From assembly GCA_020466095.1 (NCBI GenBank), contig CM035808.1:40133999-40197998 (forward strand): a stretch of 64,000 nt of DNA, written 5' to 3'. Below the pieces are notes generated by a model, which was given only the letters and a program-made list of their open reading frames with translations, was not told the DNA's origin and searched no databases. The DNA is from Chlorops oryzae. Taxonomy: Eukaryota; Arthropoda; Insecta; Diptera; Chloropidae. The position numbers and the translations under genes are program-made. Below, piece by piece: positions 1 through 11,256 of the stretch (the first letter of the stretch is position 1; each line of letters opens with the position of its first letter).

Positions 1-1119
1 ATATTATCCAAAGATTACCAAAAAGAAAGCGAAGGAAAAAGGCAAAAATAAATAAGAAAAAGTAAAGAAAAAAGGAAGGCAAACAAGCAAGGGAAAAGAC
101 CAAGTCCAAACACTCAACGAAGATGTTGGCGCTGTTGCAAACCTTGTGCAAGTTCAAAAACCCGTGCATGACTCAACAACCGGCAAAATTGACAACATTA
201 CAGGCAACAAAAAGAACAACAACAACAATGAAAGCATTAACAATGAGCCAAATAAAAACAATCAAATAAAATAAAAGCGAAAATGAGGGAAAAAGACCAA
301 GACCAAAACAAAACAAAACAAAACAACGCGATGTTCGAAGCGTTCATGCAATGCATCATACATATGTGGGTTGTCGGTTTTTGAAAAAAATACCGGGCGG
401 TTGGTATGTCGGTTTGCCGGCCGGCGCACTAGATTTGCTTTGAGTCGAAATCGTTCTTTTTTTTATTCATTTATTTTTATTTTTTCTTTTTATTTATCAA
501 AAACCACATGCGAATGTCGAAATGCGCCGGCTATGACGATACGATAACGTCGCTGGCTCTGAATCTGACGCTGCCGCCGCCGACGACCGTTCCCAGACAT
601 GGCGCTCTACGGAAGCACCGCAGAGTGCGAGACAACACATCGTGAACACATCATGGTGTTTCCATATTTGTTTAAAATCTCAAACAACTATCTTTATTGT
701 TGTTATTATTGTTGCTGTGTTGTTGTTGATGTTGCTGCTGAACGCACTGTGAATTTTTCGAAATTAAGCTTATTGCATGGAAGTAAATAAATGTTCAACG
801 CCCAAACAACGACCACAATTCACCAAATATTTATATCCGAATTCAATCGAAGTTTTAAGAGCTTAATAACCCATTCGCCACTGATATATACGGTTTTATT
901 TACTGCAACGAGCCACAAGGAAACCTGAAATGGTGATTAGAACAGAAGTTTTCCTCAAAAGGTCTTCAAACTTATCGATAAGCGGATGATTTTTGAAGCT
1001 AAATTATTCCTTTGTCGGCTAGGGAGGGGGAGGTGTCAAAGAATCAAAATTGATACTTATAACACCAAAAAAAAAAAAAAAAAAAAAATTCAAACTTTAA
1101 AAAATTCAAGTCATGCAAG
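1..1119. other. Intergenic or intronic sequence with low-complexity frames
   Basis: I recognise no gene here. A plus-strand frame is open from about 56 to a stop near 274. It has a Lys-rich start, a mixed-composition middle and an Asn-rich end, and could be a terminal exon, but nothing supports it beyond composition. On the minus strand an Arg/Gln-rich frame of about 36 codons starts at the ATG whose complement is at 599-601. A perfect DRE-type motif, TATCGATA, lies at 973-980. A run of 22 A lies at 1067-1088. Confidence 0.4.
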
Positions 1120-1904
1120 CCTGGCAAACATTTTAGAAGTGATCATATTTAGTGGTCTACAATATGACTCCGAAATGAGTCCAAAATATGTGAAAAATAA
1201 GAGAATTAGAAATATGACTCCGAATTCAATTCGAAATACATAATAATAGGCTCAAAAACATGACTCTGAAAAGAGTCCGAAATATGTAGAAAATATGACT
1301 CCTGATTGAATCCGAAATTTTTAGAAAACATGGAACCAGAAATACGACTCCGAAATTATTCCAAAACGTTGATAAACTGTTAGTCTCGGAAGTATGATTC
1401 CGAAATGAGTCCGAAATTATGTGAGAAAATATACGCTCAGAAATATGACTCCGAAATGGACTTGAATCTGAAATGTGAAGATAATACGAGGCGCACAAAT
1501 ATGAGTCCGAAATATATAAAAAATAGTTCAGAATTACGACTCCGAAATGAATCCAAAATTTGAACAAAATATTAGGATCAGAAATATGACTCTCAAATGA
1601 GTCTTAAATATGTGAGAAATAATTACTAATAAATTACTCCTAAATAAATCTCAAATATATAGATAACATGAGGGTCAGAAATGTGAGTCCGAAAAAATTT
1701 GAAAATATGAGGCTCAGAAATATGAATCCGAAATGAGCCCGAAATGTGTAGAAGATGAGAGGCTCACAACTATGGGCCTGATTTGAGCCTGAAGCAAGTG
1801 AGAAATATAAGGGCCACACCATTTTAGACTCTTTAAATAGCTCCTGATGAGGGTTCCAACTCCGAATTAGGAGTCATCCCTTAGGACTCCGAGTTTTTGC
1901 TAGG
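1120..1904. mobile_element. CCCRGC-type element 1 (ATGACTCCGAAATG array)
   Basis: The left end reads CCTGGCAAACATTTTAG and the right end, reverse-complemented, reads CCTAGCAAAAACTC. These resemble the ends of five other elements in the window. The interior from about 1160 to 1890 is an irregular array of ATGACTCCGAAATGAGTCC-like units followed by GAAATATG-like spacers, without a fixed period. It has no coding capacity; the frames it produces on both strands are by-products of the motif. The flanking dinucleotides (AG and TT) do not match, so a target duplication is not demonstrated and the exact ends are less certain than for the better members. Confidence 0.5.
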
Positions 1905-3126
1905 TTAAGTCTATTAAAATATTAAAGCTTGTCCGTATGAGTGTCCAAAAGGTGTATTGAAATTAACGTCCAAGGATTTTCTAACTGGCCTAACTAAAGC
2001 TATGTCCTCAGTTCGGCTAGAAATGGAAAATTCCGTAGCAAAAAAAAGCTTCAGAAAATTCCTGACAGAAATTTCACGCGGCATTTCTGACAGCTGGCCT
2101 CAGTTCAGTAAAAAAGTATCATAATATTTTAGTGCTTTTTTTGCCTAAAATTGCACATCGAGACGCAGGCTTTCCTAGCAGAAATATTTCCTCTTCATTA
2201 GAATTGCAATGTAAGATCTTTATTGAACTTTTCAACTGAAAATGCCATAGATGGGTTAAGAGGATTTCGTTGACTTCTCTCGTGCATTGAAGATCGAAAT
2301 ATTGAAATATCCGATACTTTTATTTCGTATCCATCAATATTTATTTAGTAAATTATTGAAGTAGGTATGTATTTGACTTTTTGTTTTTTTGCTTTCTACT
2401 GCATACATATCCTTTTTATTGCGCTTTTGGACGTTTGTTGCCTTTTATGGACATTGAAGTGTATATTAATGGCTACTTTTTACCGCCATTAACAATATGT
2501 TGACAGCTTTCTGCTGTTGCATGAGATAAGCTGCGTGCATTACTCGCATTTCAATTTTTGTCCGTTTGTCCGATGATTTCCTTTCTTTTTTTCTCTTTCA
2601 ATTTTCTTCTTTTCTTTTCATTTTGGTAAACACGAAAAATATTTATGAATGAAAACTTTTGTAATTTCTGTTTATTATTGACGTTGTTGACTCCTTTGTT
2701 TGCCAACGTCAATCAGTTTATTTTGAATTGACATCGTCCATTAAGCTCCGGCGAATACAAACGAGTCATCCGAATTTAAATGCACGAGACGCGGACATGT
2801 GAGGTCAGTTATCTTATTTAAGGTAGCTTTTGAGACGAGTTCTTTCAGAGGAAAAATATAAGAATATATTTTGTATTTGAAGATTTTGAAGTGCATATAT
2901 CCGGTGGGTCTGAGAAAATAAAATGAACATTTAAATCTGGTTATATTAAAGAGCGATTCACTCGATTGGGGAGAGAATGCATATCAGTTGAAAATGTATG
3001 GTAAATGATTCAGCTAATGGATAGAAATTTCCAAACTATGTAGGCTTAGGAGCAATACTAATTCATAAAGAGAGTATTTTCCTTCAGGGAAAATAGAAGA
3101 CTATCGATATTATCGAAATGAGAAGT
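1905..3126. other. No recognisable feature
   Basis: AT-rich sequence between two copies of the same motif-array element. It has no long frame, no recognisable protein fragment and no terminal inverted repeat that I could find. If the two flanking arrays are arms of a single foldback element, this would be its loop. Confidence 0.4.
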
Positions 3127-3734
3127 CCCAGAAAACAGTCTGTGTGCAAAAGATTTTATATGCGACTCATAATTCGGAGTCTTAACCCACATAATGAACT
3201 CTTTTAAGATTCATATATATTTAGTCACGCCCTTATCCTTCTGCACCGTATTTGCCAAGTCAAAGGTTGAGATTTTTATTTATTTACTCATTTTCTCTAA
3301 CCCTAATTTCTTCCATATTTTCGAAGCATACATATTTCGGACTCATAAATATGAGCACTCCTATAAAGTTTACTGGGATGTAACATCATATCGTTATCGT
3401 TTCGGAGTCATATTTCATGAGTTTATATTTTTTTAAAAATTCGGGGTCATTTCGGAGTCATAGTTTTCAGTACCTACATTTTTTTTACATATTTCGGAGT
3501 CATATTTCTGAGTATAGTTTTTTTAATATTTCGGACTCATTTCGGAGTTATGTTTCTGGGCTCTATTTCGGACTTTTATTTCTGAGTTTCATATTTTTTT
3601 TTATATTTCGGAGTCATTTCGGTTTCATGTTTTCGAGCCCAATATTTCTCAATTATTTCGGAGTCATTTCGGACTCATATTTTTATGAAAATATCAGACT
3701 CATAAATATGCTTGCTCCTAAACTGTTTGCTGGG
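3127..3734. mobile_element. CCCRGC-type element 2 (inverted copy of the GGAGTC array)
   Basis: The left end is CCCAGAAAACAGTCTG and the right end, reverse-complemented, is CCCAGCAAACAGTTTAGG. Flanking dinucleotides are GT and TT, so a 2-bp duplication would need one mutation. The interior (about 3165-3715) is made of TTTCGGAGTCAT and TTTCGGACTCAT units, the reverse complement of the array at 1120-1904. A third end-like sequence (AGTTTACTGGG) lies inside near 3367-3377, hinting at a composite. The 131-codon frame across 3417-3812 is an artefact of the array. Confidence 0.5.
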
Positions 3735-4043
3735 TTGAGTACATTTTTTATGGCAGAATTCATTGAAAAATTACGAAAAAATTCTTACGTGAAGTTAAGT
3801 GATGCCGAGTGAAGATTAACTGAACCTTCGTTTCGGTTTAAAAAAATTAATTTTTAAAAAATACTTTCTTCTTAAACAAAACATTTTTCCAACAAAAAGT
3901 GCCAAAGAACTATTTTCGTTGTAATTTAAAAAAAAATTTGAAAATTTTCCAAACAATGATGAATGACAAGCGAAACATACTCAGAAATTAACGACATACG
4001 AAATTTTAAAATTTAAACAGATCCAATGGCCCTTATCTACATA

Positions 4044-4227
4044 CAGTCGACTCTCGTTAATTCAAACCTGCGATAATTCGAACCTCTCTATAATTCAAAG
4101 TGATCACGAGTTCTCCACAAAATTTCTTTATAAATTCGACGCTCGTTAATTCAAAAACTCGATAATTTGATACACTTTAGGAGTCCCTCAAGAGTCCCTC
4201 GAGTTTCGAATTAACGAGAGTCGACTG
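4044..4227. mobile_element. Pogo/Tigger-like MITE, copy 1
   Basis: A 184-bp element flanked by TA on both sides (4042-4043 and 4228-4229). Its inverted ends are CAGTCGACTCTCGTTAATTC, with further internal repeats of ACTCTCGTTAATTCAAA-like units, so much of the element can fold. The TA target and the CAGTCGACTCTCG end are typical of pogo-type Tc1/mariner MITEs. A second copy starts at 5867. Confidence 0.8.
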
Positions 4228-5692
4228 TATATGTATATGAGCTGTCAAAAGGCATTAAAATGTGAGTGACCTCTTTTCGTGGATTTTTTCTAATAAGTTA
4301 TTAGTAAGTATTAGAGAAACGGTTTTTAATGCCCAGTTTGCCGGAAATTTATATCACTCAAGCTGTGATGCCGCCGCCGCCGCCTACAAACGTTGTTGAA
4401 TTGGAAAAAAAATAAATATTTTTTCTAAACATTTTTACGAGTTTCGGGCCCAAAGTTTAATGTTTCGTGTTTGAAAATGTTCAAACAAACGCTGAAAATT
4501 GAAGAAAGCTCATAAATAACAAATGCTTTTATTGAGAAATATTAAAATAGAAAATCGTCTAGACGGTCATACTGTATGAAGGATTTTTCATGCCAAATTC
4601 TACGCATTTACGTCTCATTGAAATATTAGTATCGGGGTCTCACATGGCAGCATATTTGTTATAAATAAATCGTTCGATATCATACAAGGGAAAAATATGA
4701 AAATTATACTTTCAATAAAACTGAAGCCAGAACGCTTAAGTATGATCAATTAAAATTAATATTAATTTTTTTAAATTCTTTTCTTATGTCAAATACCTTC
4801 TCATTAGTAATTGTGATTTTAGATATAAAGATAATCTGACGATGGGCTATTTATGGGAAGGAAGATGATAAAAATAAGTGAAGAAAGATTTTCTTCATAA
4901 GTTCACTGTCAAAAAGTCCTATCGATGAGGATTAGGTGTGCCATTAGCGCAGTGCCCAATGGGTTGAATTTTTTCTAACTCTATTTGATCTACTCAAGTT
5001 TGATATGAGTAGACCCAAATAATAAAAGCACGAATTAAGTCCTTGCCCTGAGCCACACCGACATAAGACGGAGGACTATATTATTACAGGTCAGCGGCTA
5101 ATAGGGAGACATGCTGAACGCTTTAGTGTATCCTCTAAAGAAATTTGTAGAAGTTGGAGATCTGAAGAAGAAGAAGAATTACTTGTGAACCAACTCATGT
5201 GCTAATGTCCCAGGCCTGGCCAGGACAAGATTCGGGTAAATCGCGTCCTTCACCCTAAATGCTTGCACCGAGATTTTAGCTACCAGCATAAAAGACATGG
5301 CATGGAGTTCATAAAAGCGTCTTTTTGGATACATGAAATGGTTAAACAGAGTTCCAAGCACTCCCTCGTCGGATTACGATGGGGTGATATGCACCCTTAG
5401 TAAGCCACCCTTGATGAAGAAAGCCACTTTAACTTACACTCTTACCAGTTTTTTGATACTGTGATATATCCACTGAATTTCCCCAATTTGATTTTTAAAT
5501 CTTCCAAAAACAAAAATCGGTTAATAATTTCTTTTGGGACTTGTCTAAGTCTTCGATAAAGCCAAGAAATTTCCCATTATTTAGTGCTAACCTAACCTTT
5601 TCGCTTTAGGTAAAACAAAAAGCAAACTTAATATAATATATAAAATACCTTACGATCCATCAATATGTGTGTTCATTTTTTGAAAAGGATAC
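4228..5692. other. Downstream intron sequence of the TRIT1 gene, no exon found
   Basis: Because the TRIT1-like gene runs right to left, this stretch should be intron after exon 2 or include later exons. I searched the minus strand for the next conserved family block (GGTNYYIE-like) and did not find it. A GC-richer patch at about 5050-5400 has no recognisable product. Confidence 0.4.
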
Positions 5693-5830
5693 GATTGGCA
5701 GCGCAGCATTTCGAAAATTCAACACTGAATAGGGCTCCGTTGGCGTTGCCACATCTAATAAATGATGTTTCGCCCGTGATTGTTCTTCTTTCGTCGCCTT
5801 TGCCGAAGCAATATTCAAATTAGCATAGAC
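5693..5830 (-). CDS. TRIT1: tRNA isopentenyltransferase, exon 2 (partial gene)
   Basis: Continues exon 1 exactly in phase: exon 1 ends ...SADSMQ and this exon begins VYANLN, matching the conserved ADSMQVYxGLDI block of MiaA/TRIT1 proteins. It goes on through KHHLLDVATP and SVLNFRNAALPI, the KHHLLD and DFRN family landmarks. The acceptor is TTTTCTTACAG before 5830. The likely donor is ATC/GTATCC at 5693/5692, a weak match; reading through gives a stop at once (SFSKNEHTY then TGA), so splicing is required. The enzyme adds a dimethylallyl group to A37 of certain tRNAs in cytosol and mitochondria. Later exons (tRNA-binding and zinc-finger parts) are not in the window. Identity is from the protein pattern; the donor is inferred. 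Confidence 0.8.
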
Positions 5831-5866
5831 CTGTAAGAAAACAAAAAGCAAAATCACTTTAAGTTA

Positions 5867-6555
5867 CAGTCAACTTTCGTTTATTGAAACCTGCGATAAT
5901 TTGAATCTCTCTATAATTTAAAGCCGTGATGTGCAGGCCCTATGATCTCTCATAAGCTAGGGATTTTTTGGCATTTGTGTTAGTGTCACACGGATAGTGT
6001 ACGATACAAATTCACGTTGCCCCTAGCAACACCCCATGATTGATATTTTAGGTACTTTCTTTCCTTTTTTCAAGTACACATTTTCCATTCAATTATCGTT
6101 GTTATCAACAGATTTTCATGACGGAGACTATTGACTTTTCTTAACTTTTTGAGTTCGTTTTAATGAAGAACGTAATGTTTTTGAAGTTAAAAGAAATAAT
6201 TTCTATATATCTATTATCGAAACCAATTTTTTATTATAAAACTTTTATGAAAAAAAAAGTACGGCCAAAATGTATGAAAAATGTATATTATTTAGTCTAT
6301 TTCGGAGTTTTTGAAAAAATTAAAATTTCAACCTTGCAACAGACGATTTATTTTGAAAGCGAATAAAACGAAATGCTTCATACATAGTAAAAAATGCTTA
6401 ATTTTGTATGTGTTAGTTATGCACATCACTGATTTAAAGTGATCACGAGATCTCTACAAAATTTCTTTATAAATTCGATTCTCGTTAATTCAAAAACTCG
6501 AGAATTCGATACACTTTAAGAGTCCCTCGAGTTTCGAACTAACGAGAGTCGACTG
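5867..6555. mobile_element. Pogo/Tigger-like MITE, copy 2, split by a hAT insertion
   Basis: Same family as the element at 4044, with TA flanks at 5865-5866 and 6556-6557. The left part (5867-5923) and right part (6432-6555) align to copy 1. Removing the 508-bp insertion and its 8-bp duplication leaves about 173 bp. It lies in intron 1 of the TRIT1-like gene, 36 bp upstream of the exon 2 acceptor. Confidence 0.8.
5924..6431. mobile_element. hAT-type MITE nested in the pogo-like MITE
   Basis: An exact 8-bp target duplication, ATTTAAAG, lies at 5916-5923 and 6432-6439. The ends are CCGTGATGTGCA on the left and CAGTGATGTGCA (reverse complement) on the right, 11 of 12 identical. The 8-bp duplication and CAGTG-like tip are the hAT signature. 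The 508-bp interior is AT-rich and encodes nothing convincing; the 67-codon frame at 6163-6366 is by chance. Confidence 0.85.
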
Positions 6556-8000
6556 TATAAGTAAATTCAGTTTGTCTTGAGCCAGAGGTGTTACTTCCGT
6601 TTCTTTGTAAATCGAAAGGTCCATTTCAACTTACTAAAACCCAGTCAGGTGTGTAGATAAATGTGAGAGAAAAAATTTCTTATGTTCTTTGCTAAATAAA
6701 ATTACACCGTAGCAGCTTCGAACAAACAAGAAAGTTCAAGGGACTTTGTTTTTTTTTTTCTGTACGAGGGCAAAAATGTCTTCTTCTTCTATAAAACTCA
6801 ATTATCATTATTACCCACCGATGGAGAGCATAAAAGGGGGGCTATTTTCCAAGTCTATGTTAATTTTTTTTCTTTCGAAGTGAAATGAAGCAGAAAATAG
6901 TTTTTTTCGTTTTTGTTGCCCCCCACAAAGTTACTGCTTCTTATTGGGATAAAGAAACCTGCTGACTTCTTTCTTCAATTATTTTCAATAATCAGCTGAT
7001 AATTACCTATTTACATATCTTCAATAACAAAAAAAAAAACAAGAAAAAAGAAAGAGCAAATAGAAATTCTTATCGTTGAACTATCAAAACGAAGCGCTCT
7101 TAAAAGCTAAAGGCCAAAAGAAATTTTCCATCGTTTGCTCTAATACAACGATAAGATCTTGGGAATTTTCCTAACAACCTTCCTTAACATAAATTTTGTA
7201 TACAAAATACAACATACACTTTATGCTACGCTATGCTATGCTATGCTATGCTGTGAATAATATTTTGAAATAAGTTAAAAACTCTTTCTCGACGAAAAAT
7301 CAAAGCAATTTATATGCATATTAATACGAGAGGGTAAAGCAGCAGACGACTAGAAAAGAAATTAGAATTGAAAAGCGTCTAACGAGACGAGCTGATGATG
7401 CACGATCAAGGCACCTGTTAACGCGGCTTCGAAGCGGAATAAGGCGACCATAACCGCTTAGTCACAGAATACCACGACGAAGACTTCGGCTACAACGAAG
7501 CCGTATACATGCGCAGGCAACTAAATAGGCACTTAATAGAACATACCGATCGGCAGAAGTGAATGTGTTGATCTAAGGAATTAGCATCAAAAGCCGACAC
7601 ATTCCAGTTGAACCAGTTTTTAGCTATACTCGAACAGCGTGTCGCAAGCATTGGAGAGCATAAGTTCGAGTGTTTCGTTCTTGAATTGGAATTCCTCGGA
7701 TATAAGCACCATGAAAAAGGCACGGAAACCAGTTCTCAGAGAGCGATTAAGGATAACAGTGGCACAATTTTCGGTGCTCCAAAGCTAAGAGAGACTTATA
7801 TCCGAACACCAGTGTATAAAACATTTCTTCTAACCCTGTTTTCAACCAATCACGTTTACAAATCGATAACTGCTCAATAAATTTCTTCATTCGACATTTC
7901 TATATCCATGACTTTTGAGCCGTTATTTGGTTTCTTAAATATCGATACAATTTTCTTTTTTTCTTCTTCAAATCGAAAAAGTGATATACCACAAAAAAAA
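6556..8000. other. TRIT1 intron 1, unclassified sequence
   Basis: Intronic sequence with no recognisable exon or transposon. It holds one pentanucleotide microsatellite (listed separately). A 90-codon plus frame at 7608-7880 has no recognised motif and overlaps an equally open minus frame, so I do not call a gene. Confidence 0.4.
7222..7253. repeat. (TATGC)n microsatellite
   Basis: About six units of TATGC with one TACGC variant, inside TRIT1 intron 1. Confidence 0.8.
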
Positions 8001-8778
8001 AAACAAGTAAGGGTGTTATAGTCAGGCGAGCCTGACAATTAAATACCCGACACAGACACACATGTTCAAATAAGTTTTTATATCAAGAGGTGTTTAAGGC
8101 CATTAGGGGCCCCATATACCGACTTTTGTTAAGTTTCTTTTGAAAACCGCCCCTTTGCTACGCCTACTTCTCCAATTTTTTTGAATTCTAATCGGACCCT
8201 TATATATACGCTGAAATTCCAAGTTTCATTGAAATATTTCGAAAAAGTCCGATTTTGAGGCAGTTTTTGGATTTTTGTGACAGACCCTAGGGAACGTGTC
8301 CAAACTACGTTAACCATTTTTTACTACTTTTTACCCCCCCCCCCTCGGTGACAATCCGTAGAATAATTTAAGTGACCAATTTGTCCAAGTGTAGTACTTT
8401 CAGAACCCCCCTCCCCCCCCTAAAAGGGTCACGTAGTTTGGACACGTTCCCCTAGTACTGGAGGTACCCCTAAAAATGGTCCGATCGGGTCCATTCTCGA
8501 ACTTGTTCTTACTCATGTCCTCATGTCCAAATTTTGTCAAGATAGCTCAACTCCTTCGATAAGAAAACTGTATACAAACAGACGGACAGACAGACGGACA
8601 GACGGACAAACGGACAGACAGACAGAAAGACAGACGGACGGACATGGCTAAATCGAATCTCCTGGTGACGCTGATCATTTCTATATATATTTTGTATGGT
8701 CTATCTCGACTGGTTCTGGGTGTTACACACAACCACACAAACGCAATATACCCTCGACACAGAGTGTGTCGGGTATAA
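8001..8778 (-). mobile_element. Mini-me-type element, family A, copy 1
   Basis: In element orientation (minus strand) it begins near TTTATACCCGACACACTCTG, has a short TA-rich tract, a (GTCY)n tract complementary to 8581-8645, then a body with TACCTCCAGTACTAGGGTCTG, and ends CACCCTTACTTGTTTT. This layout, with TA-rich and GTCY proto-microsatellites and a conserved 3' terminus, matches what is known of dipteran mini-me elements. It is noncoding; the 121-codon minus frame at 8547-8912 is read from the GTCY tract. A 162-bp MITE is inserted at 8290. Confidence 0.75.
8290..8451. mobile_element. Short TIR element inside the mini-me copy (Harbinger-like?)
   Basis: The first 20 bases after the leading G (GGAACGTGTCCAAACTACGT) are perfectly inverted at the other end. 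Other family-A copies read CCCTAGTACTGG at the target. The insertion gives either a 3-bp CTA duplication with GGGAACG ends or a 5-bp CCTAG duplication with GGAACG ends. GGG tips with a 3-bp duplication would suit PIF/Harbinger. The interior has two C-homopolymer stretches and no gene. Confidence 0.75.
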
Positions 8779-9299
8779 AAATATAATAATGATAGTTTAT
8801 ATGTTTTAAGAGAAAAGTAGTGAGGTATTGAAATGGGTTTTATTTTTGTAAACAAATATTTTTTAAATATGTTGACAACAAAAAAATGAATGAGGAAGTT
8901 TTGCGCGCACATGAAACCCGGAAAATTTCTCCAACATTTACAGCGAAGTCATTACAAAATATTTGCTTTTCAAACGAAAAACAATTAATTCCTCGATTTT
9001 GAGTTAAAAAGATTTGCTTCAAATGAATTTTTCTTATAACTTTTTTTTATTGTTTTTTGTTGGAAAGTGCGCGAGAACTCAAATGGAGATCTCCCGTAAG
9101 AACTATTAGTTTAAATGATGATGGTTTTTTTTTAACACAAAATTTCAAGGGCGGCTGCTGGTTTTGGATTAGAGTAGTGCACTGATCATCAATTAACATT
9201 TCTACTCAACAATAGTCGGTGAAGTTTCGATCTTCTGTCGAAACAGTGGCACTACTACTAATCAAGTTAGGTACTGTACCATATTGCCTCGTATGGTTC
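8779..9299. other. No recognisable feature
   Basis: AT-rich intronic sequence between two mobile elements; nothing I can name. Confidence 0.4.
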
Positions 9300-9858
9300 C
9301 CCAGCGGGAAATTATCTCCTGCATGAAAAAGTCATAAGTGATATCATCAATGACATATAGGTGACAATATCATGCATGACATCTTGGGGGACATGTCATC
9401 GTAGAGGGGTGCTGTTCATGTTCTTGAATTTCATTGGCTACTGAAAAGTAAAATAGGTTTTAGCGTCAGTTGAGCGTTAGCATGAGGTTGCGTACAGGAT
9501 TAGTACTCGACTTAGAATCCAAAGATCGCGGGTTCGATCTCTGGCTGAGGCGAACAAATATTGTTACAAATAGATTTTTAAAAATTTGAGAAATATTCAA
9601 AGAGAAGACAAAGAAGAGAGTTTTCAACTGGTTTCTATAATTTGACATTTAGAGATAAGAAAATGAATCCTAGCATGGCATGTCATTTTAGGAGTCACCA
9701 GTGATATTTTCTAATCCCACGATGACAAGTCACCGATGAATTCACTGTCCAACGTCTGTACAAATGTCATACAAAACGTCCTATGAAATGGCAAGCGTTC
9801 CGGCTCCAAAGTCGTCCTTGACTTCATCGTTGATGTCAGGGGGACATTTCCCGCTGGG
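9300..9858. mobile_element. CCCRGC-type element 3 (GATGACAT motif), with tRNA-like module
   Basis: A perfect 13-bp terminal inverted repeat, CCCAGCGGGAAAT, and a 2-bp target duplication TC (9298-9299 and 9859-9860). The outer interior on both sides is made of short variants of TGATATCATC, ATGACATG and TGTCATCG, i.e. self-complementary GATGACAT/ATGTCATC motifs. The centre holds a tRNA-like stretch with a B box. It has no transposase. It lies in TRIT1 intron 1. Confidence 0.75.
9466..9560 (+). repeat. tRNA-like (SINE-like) module
   Basis: Contains a good pol III B box (GCGGGTTCGATCTC at about 9529-9542) and an A-box-like TTAGCATGAGGTTGCG about 45 bases upstream. It does not close into a tRNA cloverleaf with matching acceptor strands, so I read it as tRNA-derived rather than a tRNA gene. 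Confidence 0.45.
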
Positions 9859-11256
9859 TCATTCCAGAGTGCTCTGCACGAATATTATGACAGAAACAAT
9901 AAAACATCAATATACATACTTCTCGATCCTCTGCTTTAAAACTGAAAGTTGTCGAAAAGTATTAAATCGTATAAAGATTTCGTTGTACGTCTGGAAAGCT
10001 TATTAGACGACATTAAAGGAGATTTCTTCCAATGAGGCTTTGATATTAACAGAATTCTCTGTTACAAGTATTAAGAACGATTCGATACTAGAAATTAAAC
10101 GAATTGATAAAGGGGGATCCATTTTAAAATAGAATATTCCATGGATATAAGCATTAACCTCTTAAAATATTGAAAGTAGTGCATTTTTGAAGGTGCTTAT
10201 ATTCGGGGATAGGTTTCGAGAGGCTCTGGATTCAATTCCCAATTCGGTCGTGGATGTTTGTGTAGTCTAACTGCCCCTGTGATGTCATAACTGGTCAATG
10301 TGAGGCCTAAGTATGTCACCCATAATGGTGTTAGCCACGCTAACCTCATCTAACCTAACTTTACCTACAATATTTGGGGGGATAATTTACTATAAATTTA
10401 AAAGAAGATGCCCAGCCTTCTTTTCTGAAACTTCTGAAATTTTATTAAAATTGCTTGCGTTGATTGTGTTGTGTTGAATATTTGCAGGAATTCTTGCGCT
10501 GTTGGAAATCAGCAGAGGTGACCACCACTACAAGGCCGTTTTCATTATGCGCAATAGTAGTGGTACAACAAAGCCATAAAATTAGAAAATCGAGAGAATA
10601 ACAAAGCGACAAGCGTCATAGATCCCACCTCGACAATAGTCTGTAGCATACTGAGCTCTCCACGCACTCTAACTGAGGCAAAACTAAAAATTATACGAAA
10701 AAAAGTTTTAAAAATTAAAACAGAGCGACACATATCTTGCCTCTGCAGTTTGTCATAGCACTGATTTGAAAAATTGACGTGACTTCGTTTTTTTGCTCGC
10801 TTCGGTTGTTCGTTTCGCTTCTCGAATACAAGTTGCATTTTGCTTTAATTGCGACCTCGTTTTATACTTTTTCATCTCTCGCTCACAGTTTCTATACGTG
10901 TGCAAAAATGTTCTCTTTTACGCTCTTTTACCCCTGGAGCTTACCCTTTGTGCACCTCTGGAAATCAGGCACGAAGATTCAGAATCCACACAAAGATGCA
11001 GACTTCAGAATGTCTGGACCTCTATAAGTGCCAGTGGTTATTACGTTCAAATGATAGTCATCCATAGTAAAAACTTCCGTTTATGAACATAGGTACATTG
11101 ATTAACTGGCGTCGATATTAAGAGCATAAGGCGTATACTACTTACTACGCCCTTTAGCCCGACTCAAGCATAAAGTGTCGCATCTTATCTCATTGCAGCT
11201 CATTACGAATCTCTAAAAAATCTTCAATTGAATAATTTATATCAAAACAAACAAAC
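9859..11256. other. TRIT1 intron 1, first part
   Basis: No exon or transposon end recognised. At 10222-10245 a GGATTCAATTCCC stretch weakly resembles a decayed B box. Overlapping frames on both strands around 10545-11086 have no motif I recognise. The intron donor is CAG/GTTTGT at 11257/11256. Confidence 0.4.

Noticed and set aside
3417..3812. 131-codon plus frame
   Set aside because: Produced by the TTTCGGAGTCAT array; repeated FRSH-like words follow the DNA motif and the frame crosses the element end.
7608..7880. 90-codon plus frame in TRIT1 intron 1
   Set aside because: No motif recognised, and an overlapping minus frame is equally open; not enough to call a nested gene.
8547..8912. 121-codon minus frame
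   Set aside because: Read from the family-A mini-me, with a stretch of CLSV-type residues from the GTCY tract.
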